Shown here: in pieces, positions 22,884 to 33,643 of the stretch | Numbering within the stretch: position 1 is the first letter of the stretch | Layout: each line of letters begins with the position of its first letter | Assembly (NCBI GenBank): GCA_038373865.1 | Contig: JAXGGA010002306.1 | Span: 61,546-125,545 of the forward strand | Reading direction: 5' to 3' | DNA length: 64,000 bases | Source: Uloborus plumipes | Lineage: Eukaryota; Arthropoda; Arachnida; Araneae; Uloboridae | Made by a program: the position numbers and the translations under genes | The notes under the pieces: generated by a model | Told to the model about the DNA's origin: nothing | Databases searched by the model: none | Seen by the model: the letters and a program-made list of their open reading frames with translations, nothing else

Positions 22884-23927
22884 TTACATTTCCACACATT
22901 TTCCTTCAATAACAGAATAGTTCGGCAGGGCACATTTTAAAATTCTACATCTTTTAAAAAAAGGATCGTACACAGATTGGTCATCACATCGCTTCACTTT
23001 ACCCACTTCATCACCATCTGATTGATTAACATCAACCAATAGAGTAAAAGAGAACGGTCTTTTCGGTGCTTTCGCAATGACAAAATCAGAGCATAACATG
23101 TCTGCTAAACTTTCATGATTGCAAAGTGCGCAGTGTGCATTTCGATAAGACACATTGGTTCCGTTTTTGGGGATGAGTATAATACCCATGTACGATAAAC
23201 ATTTAGCATGAACGACATTATCGGTCCAGTTCGTTGCACAACTCGAGATAACCCCGTATCGGCAAATCCTTACGTTGTTCTTCAAATGAACTGGCATTTC
23301 TACTGATAAAGAGATGTTGGCAAAAGTTTTGTTCTCCAACATTTTCCACGTTTTTAACACTTTGTCGTACTGAATGACAGGTATTGTCGATGGCACTGTT
23401 GGGATATTATCCGCTGAAATTTTTACGTGCCAAAAATTTGGCAATTTCTGATGGCTTTCTTCTTCGTTACATCGAAAGCAAAAATAATTTTTGTATGTCA
23501 AACCAGTTCGATTGCTGGTGACTGGTACAAGTAATAAAGGATCACTGTGAGCTTCCCCATTACCAGCACATTGTCTACTGATGGAAGGATCACCATTCCA
23601 ATTTTGTTTGCACTCAGTGATCATAAATACGTAAAGAGTAGATGTCCCATAAACCTTGGAGCACCCCATTCTTTCCTGAACAGATGATCTGTTTGAAGAT
23701 CTGTGAGGCGAATCGATACAGCAGGTCTCGAAGTCAGCACAAAATTTCCCACAGTTGCAGTTGCGTAAGTCCAGCCTGTCCTGTTGTGGCGGATATTTGC
23801 AGTTGTCCGAAGTGTTGCAGTCTGCATCTAGTGCTTGTAATTCATCATACGTCACAACTACATTTTCTTCTCCTATAACTGATTGACACACAATTAAGGC
23901 CTTCAACAGCAGGATAAGGAAACGCAT
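22884..23927 (-). CDS. Secreted SMB-like ectodomain exon of a probable class B GPCR (partial gene)
   Basis: The frame encodes 347 residues from ATG 23927. Residues 1-19 form a signal peptide (MRFLILLLKALIVCQSVIG). Residues 37-70 have the spacing of a somatomedin-B-like knot (C37, C43, C57, C59, C63, C69 and C70, with C-x-C and CC). A cysteine-rich region follows with many N-x-S/T sites, and the end (YDPFFKRCRILKC...GKC) resembles the juxtamembrane stretch of arthropod Methuselah-like or adhesion-type receptors. The exon starts after an acceptor (tttgtttttag, exon from 23957). The apparent stop at 22884 lies inside a good donor, AT|GTAAAT, at 22887, so I read the exon as ending at 22888, with the 7TM exons elsewhere. 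No 7TM exon is visible at lower coordinates within the window. The gene either has an intron longer than 22 kb or is truncated. A secreted binding protein is the alternative. Confidence 0.75.
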   Translation of the reverse strand: MRFLILLLKALIVCQSVIGEENVVVTYDELQALDADCNTSDNCKYPPQQDRLDLRNCNCGKFCADFETCCIDSPHRSSNRSSVQERMGCSKVYGTSTLYVFMITECKQNWNGDPSISRQCAGNGEAHSDPLLLVPVTSNRTGLTYKNYFCFRCNEEESHQKLPNFWHVKISADNIPTVPSTIPVIQYDKVLKTWKMLENKTFANISLSVEMPVHLKNNVRICRYGVISSCATNWTDNVVHAKCLSYMGIILIPKNGTNVSYRNAHCALCNHESLADMLCSDFVIAKAPKRPFSFTLLVDVNQSDGDEVGKVKRCDDQSVYDPFFKRCRILKCALPNYSVIEGKCVEM

Positions 23928-23956
23928 TTTCGCTTTAGGAATAAGAATGTTGATCA

Positions 23957-23959
23957 CCT
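23957..23959 (-). promoter_or_regulatory. Splice acceptor before the SMB-like exon
   Basis: Minus-strand tttgtttttag followed by GTGATCAAC. It places a 5' untranslated exon upstream (higher coordinates) and explains why the frame is open past the ATG. Confidence 0.5.
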
Positions 23960-24234
23960 AAAAACAAAGAATATACTTCAGTTAGTACGTAAAAGCATGC
24001 AAAAGACCTGGATGTAACACATGATTTCACTGAGCTTGACAGTACTATTTGCCGTAGAGCAAACACGAGCATTTGGGCCAGCGATCAGAGGAAGATAGCT
24101 CGAAGTCTATTAATTTGAATACCCCTTTATCTCAAAGTTTTTATTGGGTTCCTAATTCTTGAGAGGACTGTGAGAGATTCCTACAACTCGAACTACCAAT
24201 AACTCGAAACGTTTAGTCTGTCCCATGGGACTTA

Positions 24235-25344
24235 AGCCCGAACTCCACATAAGCGGAAAATCGACGGAAACAGAAAGCAGAAACTGAAAAATCAGGTTTT
24301 TCCCCTTTCTGCTGGGCAGAATCGCGGCAGACTCGGAAGTAGAAAAATTTCAACTTTTCTGCCGCTGCCAGCGGATTCCGCTTTGGAACAGCCAATAGGA
24401 GCTCGTCTTCAAATGTGAAGCTTTTAGCAATGGCTGCACCCGTATGTGTTGTTGAAAGCATGTCTACGAAGTACAATCTCGAAGCTTTTAAAGAAGAAGT
24501 ACAAAATTATCCTTGTTTGTACGACAAAAAACAGAAAAGACTATAAAAATGTTGTTTTAAAGACATCGTATTATGGACCACGATTGGTGCAAAATTTGGC
24601 CTAATCGGTTAGGAATATGATCTCGTTGGAAGAAATGGCGCCATCTATTGCATAAATGTAGTACCTTTCGATATTTTTTTTTTCAGCCCCTTACATTTTT
24701 TGGTAAAAATATAATGAATTTTAATCACCTTTAACGATATTTTCAATATAGCTTTGCAAACAAACATCAGACCGACATTTTTTTATAGTTTTAGCATTAA
24801 GAGAAGTTCAAAAAAGTCAATCGAAAAAATCTAACTTGCAAAAAATCAGAAAAAAGTTTTTAGATGAAAAAAAAATTCGTTGAAATCTTATTTTAAAGTT
24901 TTTTCGTTTTGAAAGGTATTTGAGGTAAATGGTTTTGAAATTTGAAGCATATATTATTTTTAAAAAAAACTGACATCTAGGATTCAAATGATGCACTTCG
25001 TAAAGACGAACTGCGATTAAAATGTGTGTGTAGGCGGAGAATCGTCCTCCAAAAGACTACTTTCGTTTTTTTTTCTTTTTAATTCTGATAATGCAACTGT
25101 AAAATTGATCAAGTGTAATCCGACCATGGCAATAACTTCGTCTTGACCGTCCATTTATCCCGCTGAAAGCACAAGAAAATGTTGAATGCATAGAATTCAC
25201 CTGCAGATGACGCCTTGGAATACCGCCATCGATTCCGCACTGCTTTTCTGTTCTAAAAACCACCTGTTCGGCGGAAACTCAACTGAAACAGAAATTCCGT
25301 TTCTGTGTACGCTTTCGGTTTTCTGCTCATGTGGAGTTCGGGCC
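24235..25344. mobile_element. PIF/Harbinger-type deletion derivative (1.1 kb)
   Basis: The inverted ends AGCCCGAACTCCACATAAGC and GGCCCGAACTCCACATGAGC are flanked by TTA on both sides (24232-24234, 25345-25347). A 3-bp TTA duplication is typical of PIF/Harbinger. These elements carry a second, MADF/Myb-like gene, and the start of such a gene is present at 24430-24546. No DDE transposase is recognisable. The middle is AT-rich and looks internally deleted or decayed. Confidence 0.75.
24430..24546 (+). pseudogene. Truncated MADF (Myb/SANT-like) protein of Harbinger
   Basis: ATG at 24430 opens 38 codons to TAA at 24544-24546. The end of the peptide (FKEEVQNYPCLYDKKQK) matches the first helix of the MADF domain, whose hallmark is the YPxLYD segment. 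The rest of the domain, including the W-x-x-I helix, is missing. In intact Harbinger elements a MADF protein helps bring the transposase to the ends; this remnant could not fold. It supports the Harbinger assignment independently of the TTA duplication. Confidence 0.65.
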
Positions 25345-26209
25345 TTAGAGCTATTGAGATTCGACTGCAATTTTGCTACTGCTCATTAGGCAAGGGGTTT
25401 TCAATGGCATGTTCGGCGGACTGGCAACGGTCCGTGGAACTCAAATCATTATTATAATAAAATTTTAAGATTTTATAAAAGTTTGTGACAATTTTAAAAT
25501 TTAGAATGCACAATTTTGTCTTCAAAGGGATGTCAAGCACTTAGCAGTGGTACAGTGAAAGAGTGGTTTTGGTGGTAAAAAAACTCCCTCCCCCAGATGC
25601 CTTGGTTTTAACCGTTTTAACATTGTTGCCAATCCTAATATGGTACTTTACTTTGGATTAAAAAAAATCCTGCAGCAGGTAATTCTGGCCTTCGTTAGTG
25701 CTTAAGCGTGATTGCATATCGCACCCTTGCTACAAAAGTACCACAATTCAAAAAACTACGTTTTCCAGGAATTGCAAAAAACTGTTCCGAGCTGACTAGG
25801 CACATTTTAGTATTTTTGAATTTGTCAATGTGAAGACCGATACATCTCAAACTATGACCGTTAGTTACGCATGTTACTCGTTGACGGCTGGACGACAACT
25901 CCAAATATGGCATTTCAGTGGAAGGGGTCCTATGTATCTTGATAACAACAGAACGCCGTATAATTGCCCTTTGGCGGCTGATTTTTCAACGCAACTTCTG
26001 GCTCTTTTGAAGATTGGTAGAGACGTGTAAACTACGTATAATGACGGTCATAACTCAAAAATTGCAATTTTTGAGTTGTGGCATTTTTGTAGCAAGGGTG
26101 CGATATTTTTAAGAAAGGAATGAACTTTTGGGATTACTTTAAGAATTTTATTTTTTCAAAATAACTAACGATTCTTTTTTATATCTGTTACTAATGTTAC
26201 TTTATTTTT
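25345..26209. other. Gene-free DNA
   Basis: No domain recognisable on either strand. Opposed open frames at 25695-25913 and 25830-26030 overlap and neither has coding character. The phrase gcacccttgctacaaaa (25721) and its inverse (26087-26103) may be the ends of a decayed 0.4-kb inverted-repeat element. Confidence 0.45.
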
Positions 26210-26500
26210 AATACGCTTTTATTAGTTTCACTTGTGGGTTTGTCTGTATGTAACTCTAAATTTAAGATAAAATTCACGTTCTTTATGCACATAAAAGTAA
26301 TGTATTTAATACCATTGTTAATACTAAAGGCTAAACTATATTACATGTTGATGTTATATAATTGTTTCAGTTATTTGTGTATGAAACTATGAATAAAAGA
26401 TAAAATTCACGTTCTTTGCAAATATAATAGTAGATTTAATACTGTTATTAATACTAAAGGCTAAACTATATTGAAAAGCGTATTTTTTAGTTTTTTTTTA
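26210..26500 (+). repeat. Dispersed repeat (second copy)
   Basis: Copy of the repeat at 18298-18472, with internal duplication of gataaaattcacgttcttt and aaggctaaactatatt. Not interrupted by a Helitron here. Class unknown. Confidence 0.55.
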
Positions 26501-26853
26501 ACTACATTTAGTTTTTCTTCTTTGAATGCTTTTTTTTTTCAAAATAATTTTTTAAAATTTCATTCAAATTTTGTTAGCCAATTTTCATAATGTTAACAAT
26601 AAAATAGCATTTTGTTTACCAGATATAAAAATTTAAATATTCAGTAAGTTGCCCGTGAGCAGTAGCCATTTAAAAGTAAAACATTGCCGCGCGGAAAAAC
26701 TAAACTATCTAAGTCACCCACCCTACTTCGAGAGGTAACTAGTAAAAATTATTTTAATTTATAACTGGATGATACATTAATATTTGATTGATGCTTTTAT
26801 GCTATTGTATAACCGATGAGTGTAGCAACACATTAGTAATGAATATATCTGGA

Positions 26854-28497
26854 ATTGAGAGCTAATATTTAGAAAAGTGCCAATTTGAGTCCCAAGTGAA
26901 TTTTCACTAGTATTTCAATAACTAGTTAAAAAAATAATTTTCCCCAGAAGGAAGATAAGGTTTTGCTTTCATTTCATCTAATAACATCAGAAAAATTTTT
27001 TTTCTTCAGAAAATATTGTTTTTATACATCAAAAATCAGATCGGTAACGTGTCCCCAGTAGCAAAGCTTAGCATGCAAACAGGTCATGCACACTTTCTAA
27101 CTTCCCAAAAAAACGCACTTGCACAAAAAACGATTCTATTTTTACCCCTTTGTAAATATTTTACTTCATTTTTGTTTCAATCGATTTCTGATTTTCTAGC
27201 AGATGCGAAATAAGCGTGTCCCAAGTTCCGCCGTCAGAGCGGTAACAATAACTTTCGATCTATGTTTAGGCTCCCAAAATCATTTCCTGCACCTATGCCA
27301 CGTGATACTGAGTACCTCGTGGGATGTTTTATCGCATCGTAATTAAAAATTTGCATTTCTGCATCTAAAATTTTTAAGAGTAGATTTTTAAAGGTAAGAT
27401 TTTTTTAAAGTGATTTTATAAAATGTGTGTCATTTAAGTCATCAGATCGGTAACACGCTCTAAAATGCGCAGTTTTTATTATTTTAAAAATTATTTTATA
27501 TATAAGTATAGTCCTTTATTACAAGTGAAAAAACCACGTGTTTGATTTTGGTTTAGCGCGATCGACTCGGAAATTAAAAAAAAAACTTTGTCAGTTTGTC
27601 AGATCGGTAACAGTCAGAGCGGTAACATCGAAAAACAGTAAATATGTTACCGAACTAACTCACACGTTTCAGAATTATAAAAAGTAAAAATCATAGGTTT
27701 TTGCCATATATATTGAATATTTTTGTTCTTGAAAAATGAAAAGCAATGAGTTTTATTGCAATTGCTTCAGTTGTGGTTTGTATGACCTGACAATAGAAGT
27801 TAGTAAAATAAGAAAAATTGACACTGCAGAAATTAAGTTAATTAATTATTAATATTTTATTTATTTATTTATTTATTATTATTATTATTATTTTTTTTTT
27901 TTTTGGTGCTTCAATTTCTCATAACTTCGCTAAATAACTAGACAATAACTAGCATGCTAAATTTGAATTTCTGATCAAGAAATTAAATTTCCTGCAACTA
28001 ATTAAAGAAAAGGAGGAGTTGTGTGTTGAAAAATTTGAAGTTGTGTATGGTTTCAAAACAAAACAAATGTTTTATTAGCTTGGATTTGGTAATTTCATAA
28101 TTTATTTTATCCAAAAACCTTATCGCTCATTTTTATTTCCAAGAAATGCTTTTTTAATAATGAAATTTGATTTTTTAGCTAATATATATATTTTAATATA
28201 ATTATCTTAATTCTATGTTAAAAATGCAAGGAAATGATATCATTTTCAGAGATGTTAACGAAGACTGAAAGCATAAAATCAAATATGTAGCTCATATTAA
28301 CATCAGATCTGTAACGGCTTAAAAGTGAGTAATATAAGAGGGGGTAAATAACTTCCTTGACCTCCCCCCTTTTATTTTCTTGCATTTAGACCCAATTTAG
28401 ACTTAGAATCCAATGTTAGTTTTTTTCTGCAAAAAAAATTTTTTTATAACAAAACTCCAACTTCAAATTGGCACTTTTCAAAATATTGGCTCTTGAA
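26854..28497. mobile_element. 1.6-kb element repeating the phrase CAGATCGGTAAC
   Basis: Terminal inverted repeats of about 35 bp: the left contains gagagctaatatttag then aaaagtgccaatttga, the right is its inverse at about 28463-28497. Inside, CAGATCGGTAAC or close variants (CAGAGCGGTAAC, CAGATCTGTAAC) occur six times on the same strand, at about 27038, 27232, 27442, 27598, 27613 and 28304. An ATTT/ATT microsatellite lies at 27855-27903. No coding; no clear target duplication; superfamily unknown. Confidence 0.6.
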
Positions 28498-28549
28498 TCA
28501 TTTTTATTCTGTTAAAAAAGAAATAAATAAAATTGTAACTGTGTCCTAA

Positions 28550-30074
28550 TCTATATATATAAAGATGACGGTGTTCGTTTGTCGTTTGTTTGTACGTTTG
28601 TAACCGCTAGCCAGAAGCCCCTACAGCACCTACAGACCTGAAACTTGGCTCAAAAATTCGAACGTACCCCGCCCTCGTGCACCTCGAAGCCCAAATTTTT
28701 AATTTCGAATTAGTTATTTTTAAATTAATTAATTAGTCTCATTTTTGGTGTATCCACCATAATTGAGGGGGGAAAACCTTCCCCCACCCCAAAACATTAT
28801 ATATCGTTGGAAAGGGTTTTTTTTTCTGAAAAAGAAAAGTTGTAGCACGTTTCTGTCCGTTAATTAGGACAGGAGATATTAATTAATCAAATTTAGTCAA
28901 TTTTCAAGGCTTAACTATGTACGCTCAACTATGGTACTAGGTCCATTTTCCTGATCAGCTGCTCTTTTGTCCTTGAAGTTACTTTGTGGTTAAAATTGTG
29001 CGTATAGATTTGTCCTTGAAAATTTATTCAATTTGAATGCTTAATATCTCTTATTTCTTTCTTAATTTTCTGTCTTTTTGATTTATTTGGAGAATTGATT
29101 TAAACTTTAACATGACTTTAAGTGGAGTTTAAAAGATGAAGCGCATTTGAACTAAAGGATATAATAATTTTAGTTCAGAGGGGTCGGAGGGAATTTAAAT
29201 TTATTCAGTTGAATTCCTCAAAATTTGGTGTTACCAAAAATGTCAGAATGGAACTATTATTGTTAAAAAAATAGCGATGGCTATCAGCTACTCTTCGTAT
29301 TTGGCGTGGTAAAGTTTGGCAACAATAGGGATATTTACCAAACCTCCCAGCCAGTGAAACCACTTCTTTCTCCAAATTAAAGAAAAAGAAAACGCTCTGT
29401 GAAGGAACAGTAGTTGTTTGCAGTCTAAAAAGTATTTTATTGCATGTTTAAAACATGTATATAATGCCGCCAAACCTAAATTTTTAATGGTTCCATTCTG
29501 ACATTTTCGGTAACACCGCTATGAAGTTACTCTTCGTACTTGGCGTCGTAAAGTTTGGCAACAATCTGGAAATTTACCAAACCTGCCAGCCAGGGAAATC
29601 TTGCTTATTTGAGGGTTACTGTTATAGATTGTATTCACTTCAAAGAGATGGTGCGAAAGACATTATATTTCTTGCCTTTTAATGTTCACATTAAAATCAT
29701 GGAAGAATGGTTGAGGCTGAGCTACCTGACACAATCGGTTCCCTATGTTAATAAATTTAAATTTGGCGACCAATTTTACATTGAAATTACGGTTAAATCG
29801 GTGGATTATGTTAAACTTCAAGGGCAAAATTGCTGTGTTCGTTGAGAGTTTTCGAAAATCTTGCCACTACAGTTATCTCAAAAGTTCCATTGAAACGTTT
29901 ATTTGGCGAATTGATTTAAACTTAAATATGACTTTTGGTGGAATTCAAAAGGTTGGGGAGCACATTTGAATCAAATATAATAATTTTACTTTAGAGGGTT
30001 AGAGTGAATTAAACTTTATTTAGTTAACTTCCTTTACATTTGTTGCACGGGCATCGCCGTGCGGGTACTGCTAG
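28550..30074 (+). mobile_element. Non-autonomous Helitron, uninterrupted copy (1.5 kb)
   Basis: 5' TCTATATATATAAAGATGAC and 3' stem-loop GCACGGGCATCGCCGTGC followed by GGGTACTGCTAG. It lies between A (28549) and T (30075). Colinear with 18473-21795, and it shows the empty site of the GTGAC element. Open frames such as 29555-29845 are not recognisable proteins. Part of the interior (near 29233-29515) is an inverted pair around GTGTTACC...CATTCTGACAT, perhaps captured or inserted before the copies separated. Confidence 0.88.
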
Positions 30075-30209
30075 TAAATGATAATAAAAAAAAGTGTCAT
30101 CAACTGCGCTTACAATTGTTTATTTTTAGCAGCACAAAACAAAGAAAATAACAGCAGCACAACTCTACTGGCAGCAAGTGTTTTAGATTTTGTAGAATGT
30201 TTTCAGATA

Positions 30210-30383
30210 CTGTCGGCCCCGCTTAAACGAATACTGTCGGTTCCAAGAAATATTATTCGATTAAACGGGGTATTCGATTAAGCGGGGATCTTTAACATTG
30301 CGTCTATGGCATCGGTTCCGAGATATTTTATTCGTATAAGCGGGGTATTCGTTTATCCGTTACCCGATTAAGCGGGGACGACA
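30210..30383. mobile_element. pogo-type MITE (174 bp)
   Basis: CTGTCGGCCCCGCTTAAACG at the left and an inverted cgattaagcggggacgacag at the right, with TA duplications (30208-30209, 30384-30385). Internal gattaagcgggg and attcgtttaagc-like words repeat the terminal sequence. Confidence 0.75.
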
Positions 30384-31311
30384 GTACCATAATATGTTTT
30401 TGAAATTCAGTCAATTTTTAAATGTCAGGCGATGTCTAGTCTATGAGTACGTATTTTCGACACAATATGGAGAAGAATTCTATTTTGGAATAAAAAAGAT
30501 ACTGTTAAAATTTTTCTAAAAATAAGTTAAATAATTTCATCTGAACTCTCTGGTGTTGAGTTTTGGAATAATATGACTTTTCCCTACCCTAAAATTTCAT
30601 TTCGTTTTACTTCTACTTTTTTATATTCATCAGTAAAGACTGACGAAAAACAGCAAATTTGTAGGAGCCAAGAAAAAAATTGATACCAGACAAATTGTTT
30701 CTCAGAATTGTAGGCAAGTTCAGTGCAGAGTTGCTTCTGATAGATTATTGTTCAAAAAAAAAAAAAAAGTCTTAAAGACATGTTTTTTGTAGTCGAAACA
30801 GCTTTGTAAAATCCTGTTCATGAGAGTTGCCAGGGCCCAATCAAGTCAAAGCGGTGCCCTTGGAACTGGTAAAATTTGTTGTCCCTCTCACAAGAAAATT
30901 TAGTTCAAAGAAAAGGAGTAAGCAAAGAAATTTACTTTGTTCTGGTGCCCCTAAAGTTATGGTGCCCAGGTTCACGGTCCCGCAAGACAGTGCATTAATC
31001 ATGTTCTGAGCATTGCACAAAAAATCAGACACAAATATAACATTTGACACCTTCAGATACTCCCGCACATACGAATTGCTATTTTATCCGTTTTAAATCA
31101 CCAGGTAAATTTTAGCATGTGTGTGAGGATTTTTTAAAAAAAAAGTTCAATGATTATCAGTTACAATTTTGACTCATTGGCGACATAAGTCCTTAATAAT
31201 TTAACATTAATATATGTTACAATTTACACAAAAAATCACACTCTCAATATTTTAATGAAAGTCGAAAAAAAAAAAAAAAAAAAAAGAGTAACACGAAGCT
31301 ATCCATTAGTA
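30384..31311. other. Gene-free DNA with a possible hAT end
   Basis: Near 30832 a CAGGGCCCAATCAAG sequence resembles a hAT terminus; I could not identify the partner end. Poly-A at 30755-30768 and at 31265-31284. No gene. Confidence 0.45.
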
Positions 31312-31660
31312 CACTGCAAGAAAATGAACTGTTGTTTTTAGAGTATAATACTGGCAGCCGAGGTTCCAATTTAGAACTAAAATGCGCAATAGTAAACTGT
31401 AAACTTAGCAATTTTACAGTTTCTTTCTGTAAATTTAACACTTTTACAGTTTATTGCCGTAACACTTATCAATATTATACTGTAAAAACAAAAGTATAAC
31501 ACTGGCAGCAGAGGTTCCATTTTCAAACTGCAAAATGCACGGTAATTACTGTAAAATTAGCAATTTACCGTTTATTACTGCAAAATTAGCAATTTTTACA
31601 GTTTATCGCCATAAAATTAGTTGTATTATACTGTAAAAACAACATTCGTTTTTTACAGTG
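31312..31660. mobile_element. TA-flanked MITE repeating ACTGTAAAA
   Basis: CACTGCAAGAAAATGAACTG at the left is inverted against cgttttttacagtg at the right. TA flanks both ends (31310-31311, 31661-31662). Within 349 bp the terminal word ACTGTAAA or its complement TTTACAGT recurs about eight times, and a longer unit (tataatactggcagc...gaggttcc) occurs twice. Confidence 0.65.
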
Positions 31661-32779
31661 TAGCCATTTTCCCTTCTCATAACTTCATTTTAATCCTCTT
31701 TTCTTTCTTTCATTTATTTTTGCAGTTTTGCTAGTACACATCATAGTAGCTAAAAGTAAACTATCATAAAAAACATAAATATTACTTACTTGCAAAACTT
31801 TAACGTACAATCGGGTAAGTGGTTAAAATTTCAGCATTCTGTAAAACCGACATCAAAACAAAGCACCCCGTCTGTAAGAAGAACCTGTCCAATAGGTTTA
31901 AAATCTTCCAAACTGGTTTTGACATTATGAGACGTCATAAATGCGCGATTAAGTATCCAAGTTGCATCTGATAATGTTAGAAGAACATATAATTAATTCA
32001 AGAAAGTCTCCTATTATCTGTGCAAGAAAGTGGATTCGAATGATAAAATGCTTATTTTCTCCCAATGATATCGGGATTTCAAAAAACTAATTAACGAAAT
32101 CTTTTCTTCTTTGCGGCTCTGCATAAATGGTTTCACACTTTATTTTTCAACATATTTGACATACTGTCTGATTTTCTTAGGTAAAACCTTCCGCGTATTT
32201 ACGCATGCGTCAGGTCTTCTCTAGTCGTACTAAAACGGGTGGTAGGTGAGATAGCAATAAGAGAAAGAATAATAAGAAGCATTTTGAGTCGTATCAAACA
32301 ATTTAGAACGATTCTAATTTCAAATACATAGTTTAGTTGAACATGTCAAAAGGATAGCAAAAATGCAAATTTTAAATTGAAAACTTCGGAAAATTCCCAC
32401 TCACAACCCATCACCATTTTTTAAAGTGAAATGGTTCGCGAGTGTTATGCGCGGTTTTCACTGACGGACAGTACTCCCCTTCCGTCACACTTCACCTTTC
32501 CCCTCCCACCCCCTCTCTTTTTCATATGTCAAGCTATGGAACAACACATTTCTGTAAAAAAAGTTTTTATTCCAATCAAACTGTGTGTTGTCACACTGCT
32601 TACCATCCCTCCCTTCTCCCTGTCAAGCCCTCCCTTTCAAAGGAAGTGTCGTCCATTTTCATATTCCCTGTCTTCACAATACGCAAAATCTATTTGTATT
32701 TATATATAAATGCGTTAACTCATCATAAATTGATTTAGCTACACATTGTAAAATAGTACCAAGATTAAACTAAAAATTA
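31661..32779. other. Gene-free DNA
   Basis: Pyrimidine-rich stretch at 32460-32660 gives overlapping open frames with low-complexity Ser/Pro/Phe composition. No domain. No repeat border identified. Confidence 0.5.
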
Positions 32780-33222
32780 AAATAAAATATAAAAAAAAAC
32801 TTTTTAAATTCATAGACTATTTCTGTCTGCTCATTCGCACTAAAAAGTATGAAATAAACTAAGTATTCGATATAGTGATTATAGTTTTCTGAAATTTCAG
32901 CTCATCTTGATGTATTTATATTTACGTTAATGCTAAAGCAGCCAAAAAAGTTAAAATTAAAAATTTGATTTAAGAAATAGGCGGTACAGTAAAAGCTATT
33001 CGTAATAAACAGTATACCGCCTATTTCTTAAATCAAATTTTTAATTTAAACTTTATTGGCTGCTTTAGCATTAACGTAAATATAAATACATCAAGATGAG
33101 CTGAAATTTCTGAGCACTATAATCACTATATCATCGAATACTTAGTTTATTTCATACTTTTTAGTGCGAATGAGCGGACAGAAATAGTCTTTAAATTTAA
33201 AAAGTTTTTTTTAATATTTATT
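32780..33222. mobile_element. Foldback hairpin with 0.2-kb arms
   Basis: The arms (about 32780-32986 and 33015-33222) are nearly perfect reverse complements separated by 28 bp. Landmarks are ctcattcgcactaaaaag/ctttttagtgcgaatgag and gaaataggcggta/taccgcctatttc. No target duplication noticed. Small foldback element or MITE. Confidence 0.7.
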
Positions 33223-33468
33223 TCAAAGTTTTTTCGTTTTAAAATTCATTTAGAATTGCGTGAAGACAAAAGCCGTTAAGCATAATTCACAAAGAAAATA
33301 ACAAACGCCGTTAAAATGCTATTCACGAAAACTTTATTTTTTATTCATGAGAATATTTCGTTTCCAATTTTGTTAATTTATCAAAAATATATTTCATTGT
33401 TTTCGAGAGAGCATGGTAAACACGGAAAAAAATTGCTAGTCGCAAAAGCAGAGTAAAGAGGGAAAACT

Positions 33469-33635
33469 CACGGACGTCATTTCAAGTTCTTCCAGGGGGG
33501 GGGGGCAAAGGGTTCAAGCACAATGTAATGTCAATAGAAAACAACGAAAACCACGCACACTTATGTGTACGTACATTGATTTCTCAAAGTCAGGGGGGCA
33601 ATTGACCCCCCCGCCCCCCTTAAATGACGGGCCTG
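33469..33635. mobile_element. hAT-type mini-MITE with G/C homopolymers, copy 1
   Basis: The ends (CACGGACGTCATTTC and inverted TTAAATGACGGGCCTG) are flanked by ggaaaact (33461-33468) and ggaaaaac (33636-33643). It contains a 10-G run and a C-rich run. Same family as 35952-36132 and 36284-36438. Confidence 0.72.
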
Positions 33636-33643
33636 GGAAAAAC

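Noticed and set aside
21492..29845. Frames beginning MVRKTLYF in both Helitron copies as a Helitron-encoded protein
   Set aside because: Short, divergent at the ends, without Rep or helicase motifs. Shared only because the non-coding element is duplicated.
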